From Antrodiella citrinella (taxonomy: Eukaryota; Basidiomycota; Agaricomycetes; Polyporales; Steccherinaceae), in assembly GCA_004802725.1 (NCBI GenBank), contig SGPM01000223.1, forward strand, positions 1 through 45,784: 45,784 nucleotides of DNA, in the 5' to 3' direction. The number at the start of each line of letters is the position of its first letter. Positions within the stretch are counted from its first letter, which is position 1. The notes under the pieces were generated by a model, which ran no database searches, had not been told where the DNA came from, and was given only the letters and a program-made list of their open reading frames with translations. Below, in pieces: positions 43,201 to 45,784 of this stretch. The position numbers and the translations under genes were made by a program.

Positions 43201-43588
43201 ATGAGAGTGTCGGGCGCTCGTTCACCAGTGTCGGGATATTGCCGGATTCGGACAGTCCCCGCTTGGCTACGCGTTCCACCGACGATCACCATCGCCACAA
43301 TCGAGGATACAAAAGGCATGTACATACTTGCTGATGCACAGCGCATGCATGCTTAATGTCTATCTCATGCGTTTGCCTCAACGGGCTCATTCAGAAGAGT
43401 GCTTGCTCATCTTGCATCCTAGCATCTTGATCCACTCATCTTCTCCTTGACCATTTGACTCGTATCAGCCTTCAAACTTTCTGCCTTCAGTTTTCAAACC
43501 TCAGTCGTGAGTCATTCGCATTCTCGTACGTACCATCCACCGTAGGCTCATCCTGTAACGCTGCAGAGTTGACCCATTGATTCGCAGC
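43201..43588. other. Intergenic, promoter side of the small membrane gene
   Basis: No gene is seen. It separates the minus-strand gene starting at 43200 from the F-box-like pseudogene reading the other way. Confidence 0.35.
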
Positions 43589-44884
43589 ATGCCATCTCGT
43601 CACTTCCCAAAAACGAGATCTGCGACGTTGAAGGCAATCGGGCACCACGAGCGACTTCCGTTCTCATCTCAACACATTCTCTCTCATCAACGCTCGTCTC
43701 CCATCTCAGATACTCTCCGACATATTTCTGTTGCTTGTCGAGGATCATGTCGCTACTTACTTATCTTGCTCAATTCGACACTGGCCGCGAGCATACTATG
43801 CCAAGGTATCCCTGAATTCGCGATCGATACACGCATGTCTGTAGACACTGGAGGATAGCCGCACTTCAATGTGCCCCGATTTGGGCCTTCATAATCCACC
43901 CGGACTGGTCATGCCTGGATAGGCTTTCTGGCAAACTTGTTCACATCATGCTATCACGTTCACGCCGCGCACCACTAGTTCTATTAAAAGAAAGGATATG
44001 TGCCAGATGTTGTCCTCGCTGAAGCTAACCGTATCGAAGCTCTGACATATGCATACCTCCTTGCACTAGATCGTCCCAATACTATTACTATGAACCCACT
44101 ACTGAAGCGCCTCTTCTCCGAAGGTTCAAGAGCGATCGACTGGTCCCCAACCCCGGGGGAGAGTTCCCAATATCCGCTGCTAAGTTACAGAAAATGCAGT
44201 TGTCTCATTTCTCTTTCTCCGCAATACCTGCTTCTCCCGACGCTGATACATCTCCACCTGGGAGGAAGAACTGTCACCGACGACAATTCTCGATGCTCTA
44301 CGCGGATTACCCCTCCTCCGATCACTGGCTCTACGCTGCGACTCCTGGAAGCCTGCAAATCATGTCGGTAGAGGCCAGTCCTACCTCTCGCCGGTCCGGG
44401 AGGTTCCGATCAATCCTCGTTGCAGCTTGCCATTCCACTTTGGTCTTTTTTCCTCGTCCTTCGCAATATCGTCTCGACATGACTGAGATCCGTTTTGGTC
44501 CAAGCCTCCAGTCACTGAAGCCGCTCTTCAACGACTCGGAGTTGTTTGGGACGCGAGTCGCTGGAGTCAAGACATTGCTCCTCCGAATTGGCCTGGAGCC
44601 CAAGATGACGAACGTGGACTGGACCTCGGTATTCCGACGTATGGAATTCGTAGAGGCTCTGTTCATCGGACGGACTCTCGGATAACGGGGTAGTCCACCA
44701 GTCATTGGTCCTTCCATCGACGCAGACCTCATGCCTTTACCGAGGTTGAGGATGCTCGTTCATCAGTGGTCTATCCCAATATTAGAACATTCCGAAGTAC
44801 TGCTCTCACGCAAGCGGTCTGGACACGCGGTTGAGACAGTTGTGCTTTTGGTTGATGACGCCGAACCGTGTCCGGCGGACGTCC
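43589..44884 (+). pseudogene. Decayed F-box-like gene, related to the gene at 35078-36868
   Basis: The order of similar segments follows the intact relative, but in shifting frames with stops. MPSRHFPKTRSATLKAIGHH (43589) matches MQSQYFPKSRIATLIMKAIR. ARLPSQILSDIFLLLVEDHV (about 43690, other frame) is the F-box-like motif. DVVLAEANRIEALTYAYL (about 44003) matches DLVLGEVDRIESLTHPCF. AIDWSPTPGESSQYPLL matches RIHWSPAAGEVIRLPLL. SLKPLFNDSELFGTRVAGVK (about 44510) matches QLKSFFHESFGTQAARVK. LPRLRMLVHQW and GHAVETVVLLVDDAEPCPAD (about 44736-44880) match FPKLKVLVHRW and GCAVETIILLVDEDDTNPAD. The similarity stops at the foldback element inserted at 44888. Confidence 0.85.
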
Positions 44885-44887
44885 TGA
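44885..44887. repeat. Target-site duplication TGA (left)
   Basis: TGA directly precedes the left terminus CACGCCGGCGAC and is repeated directly after the right terminus at 45591-45593. Three bases is short, so chance cannot be excluded. Confidence 0.5.
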
Positions 44888-45168
44888 CACGCCGGCGACT
44901 GAGTGATTCTACCGTCGGTAGAAATGCAAGCAAGATACGAAGTAGTATTTAATATATTAACGCTCATACAAACCGTGGTAAAATTTGATATATTGACAAC
45001 TTGTAAAATGTATAGCAAAATTTTAAATGCTATCGCACATTTTAATGTTTGGTAAAACTTCAACTACTAACAGTGGTAGTATGTTTGTTAAATCTTCATA
45101 TTTTACTTGACATTTTACGTGTGTTAAGACTTCAAGTTTTACGGACAAGATTAAACTTGAAGTTCTAT
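44888..45168 (+). repeat. Left terminal inverted repeat
   Basis: 281 bases, starting CACGCCGGCGACTGAG and ending AGTTCTAT. It pairs with 45310-45590. Its inner part itself contains an inverted pair ACTTCAAGTTT / AAACTTGAAGT (about 45130-45163), making a nested hairpin. Confidence 0.9.
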
Positions 45169-45309
45169 TAGACTTCCAACACTGCCCAGAGGGCCGAGGA
45201 TTGTCAGTGCGTCCACCGAAATATAGTCATCAATCATGCTGAGGATGTTCATTAATAAAAGGAAGCTCAATGGCTCTTCTAGAGGGCACCATTATTCCTA
45301 CTGCATGTG

Positions 45310-45590
45310 ATAGAACTTCAAGTTTAATCTTGTCCGTAAAACTTGAAGTCTTAACACACGTAAAATGTCAAGTAAAATATGAAGATTTAACGAACATACT
45401 ACCACCGTTAGTAGTTGAAGTTTTACCAAACAATAAAATGTGCGATAGCATTTAAAATTTTGCTATACATCTTACAAGTTGTCAATATATCAAATTTTAC
45501 CACGGTTTGTATGAGCGTTAATATATTAAATACTACTTCGTATCTTACTTGCATTTCTACCGACGGTAGAATCACTCAGTCGCCGGCGTG
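45310..45590 (-). repeat. Right terminal inverted repeat
   Basis: Reverse complement of 44888-45168 with a few substitutions (for example AACGGTGG against AACAGTGG, and GTTCGTTAA against GTTTGTTAA), starting ATAGAACT and ending CCGGCGTG. Confidence 0.9.
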
Positions 45591-45784
45591 TGACTTGCAC
45601 AGTGCCGCTGAGCAAGGGTGCGAGGAACTATTCCTGTACATTTGTCGACTTGCTACTGTCTTTCCATCGGCTTCTGTCCGACTCGCTGAAAGAGGATTGT
45701 TATTAGTGCGACGGCGGATCCAGACGAAATCCCGATGTCAGTCTTCCTTAAGTACATATACATGGAAAGATACATACGCAGAGA
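45591..45784. other. Right edge, TGA duplication then unassigned sequence
   Basis: TGA at 45591-45593 is the presumed right target duplication. The remaining 190 bases show no clear continuation of the F-box-like pseudogene and no other feature. Confidence 0.4.

Larger units (their letters stand above)
44888..45590. mobile_element. 703-bp non-autonomous foldback/MITE-like element
   Basis: Two long inverted repeats, 44888-45168 and 45310-45590 (281 bases each, only scattered mismatches), enclose a 141-bp spacer. The outer ends are CACGCCGGCGACTGAGTGA and its complement. Beyond the GC-rich tips the arms are strikingly AT-rich (GTAATATATTAAATACT-type strings), unlike the surrounding DNA. No transposase frame is present; the longest open frame is 61 codons. 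TGA flanks on both sides suggest a 3-bp target duplication, as in some CACTA-type or PIF/Harbinger-type DNA transposons, but the superfamily is not determined. It sits in the 3' part of the F-box-like pseudogene. Confidence 0.9.

Noticed and set aside
1..45784. CRISPR array, bacterial operons, rRNA
   Set aside because: No regular direct repeats with unique spacers, no ribosome-binding-site pattern and no rRNA-like sequence; spliced genes show the DNA is fungal.

Overview
The window looks like nuclear DNA of a filamentous basidiomycete, most likely an Agaricomycete. The genes are dense, lie on both strands and are cut by many short introns (mostly 50-65 nt, GT-AG). Housekeeping genes alternate with lineage-type accessory genes: F-box/LRR and F-box-like proteins, a DUF7330-like surface protein, small cupins, an MFS drug transporter and a secreted aspartic protease. 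I did all spliced models by hand from reading frames and splice sites; none was tested by alignment search.

Layout. 1-3.5 kb: no intact gene. It holds a degenerate array of about 30 splice-donor-like units (about 510-1290) and a frameshifted relic of a small membrane-protein family. 3.6-10.3 kb: four minus-strand genes: an acidic protein, a coiled-coil protein, a bacterial-type poly(ADP-ribose) glycohydrolase, and a probable mitochondrial membrane protein. 10.5-11.5 kb: a relic plus an intact four-TM protein. 12.0-15.0 kb: three tandem cupin genes, the middle one broken. 15.4-17.2 kb: a broken GH28 polygalacturonase. 17.5-18.2 kb: a four-TM protein whose UAG stop sits in a leaky context and is followed by 63 open codons. 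18.4-21.2 kb: DUF7330-like protein (-) and LSM4 (+). 21.4-24.7 kb: a tandem pair of F-box/LRR genes. 25.5-28.9 kb: DPH5 and cytosolic asparaginyl-tRNA synthetase, both translation-related and head to tail. 29.1-31.2 kb: a cyclopropane-fatty-acid-synthase-like methyltransferase with two suspicious junctions. 33.3-34.9 kb: a pepsin-type protease. 35.1-43.2 kb: F-box-like gene, DHA2-type MFS transporter, a mitochondrially targeted protein and a small membrane protein. 43.6-44.9 kb: a decayed copy of the F-box-like gene, directly followed by a 703-bp foldback element with 281-bp terminal inverted repeats.

I found no operon-like pathway or convincing new multi-gene system. The most unusual signals are the GT...AG micro-unit array near the left end, the candidate UAG-CAG-CCA readthrough, and the foldback element. 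The region from 12 to 18 kb shows recent duplication and decay: the cupin array, the GH28 pseudogene, and point lesions that are all compatible with G:C to A:T transitions.
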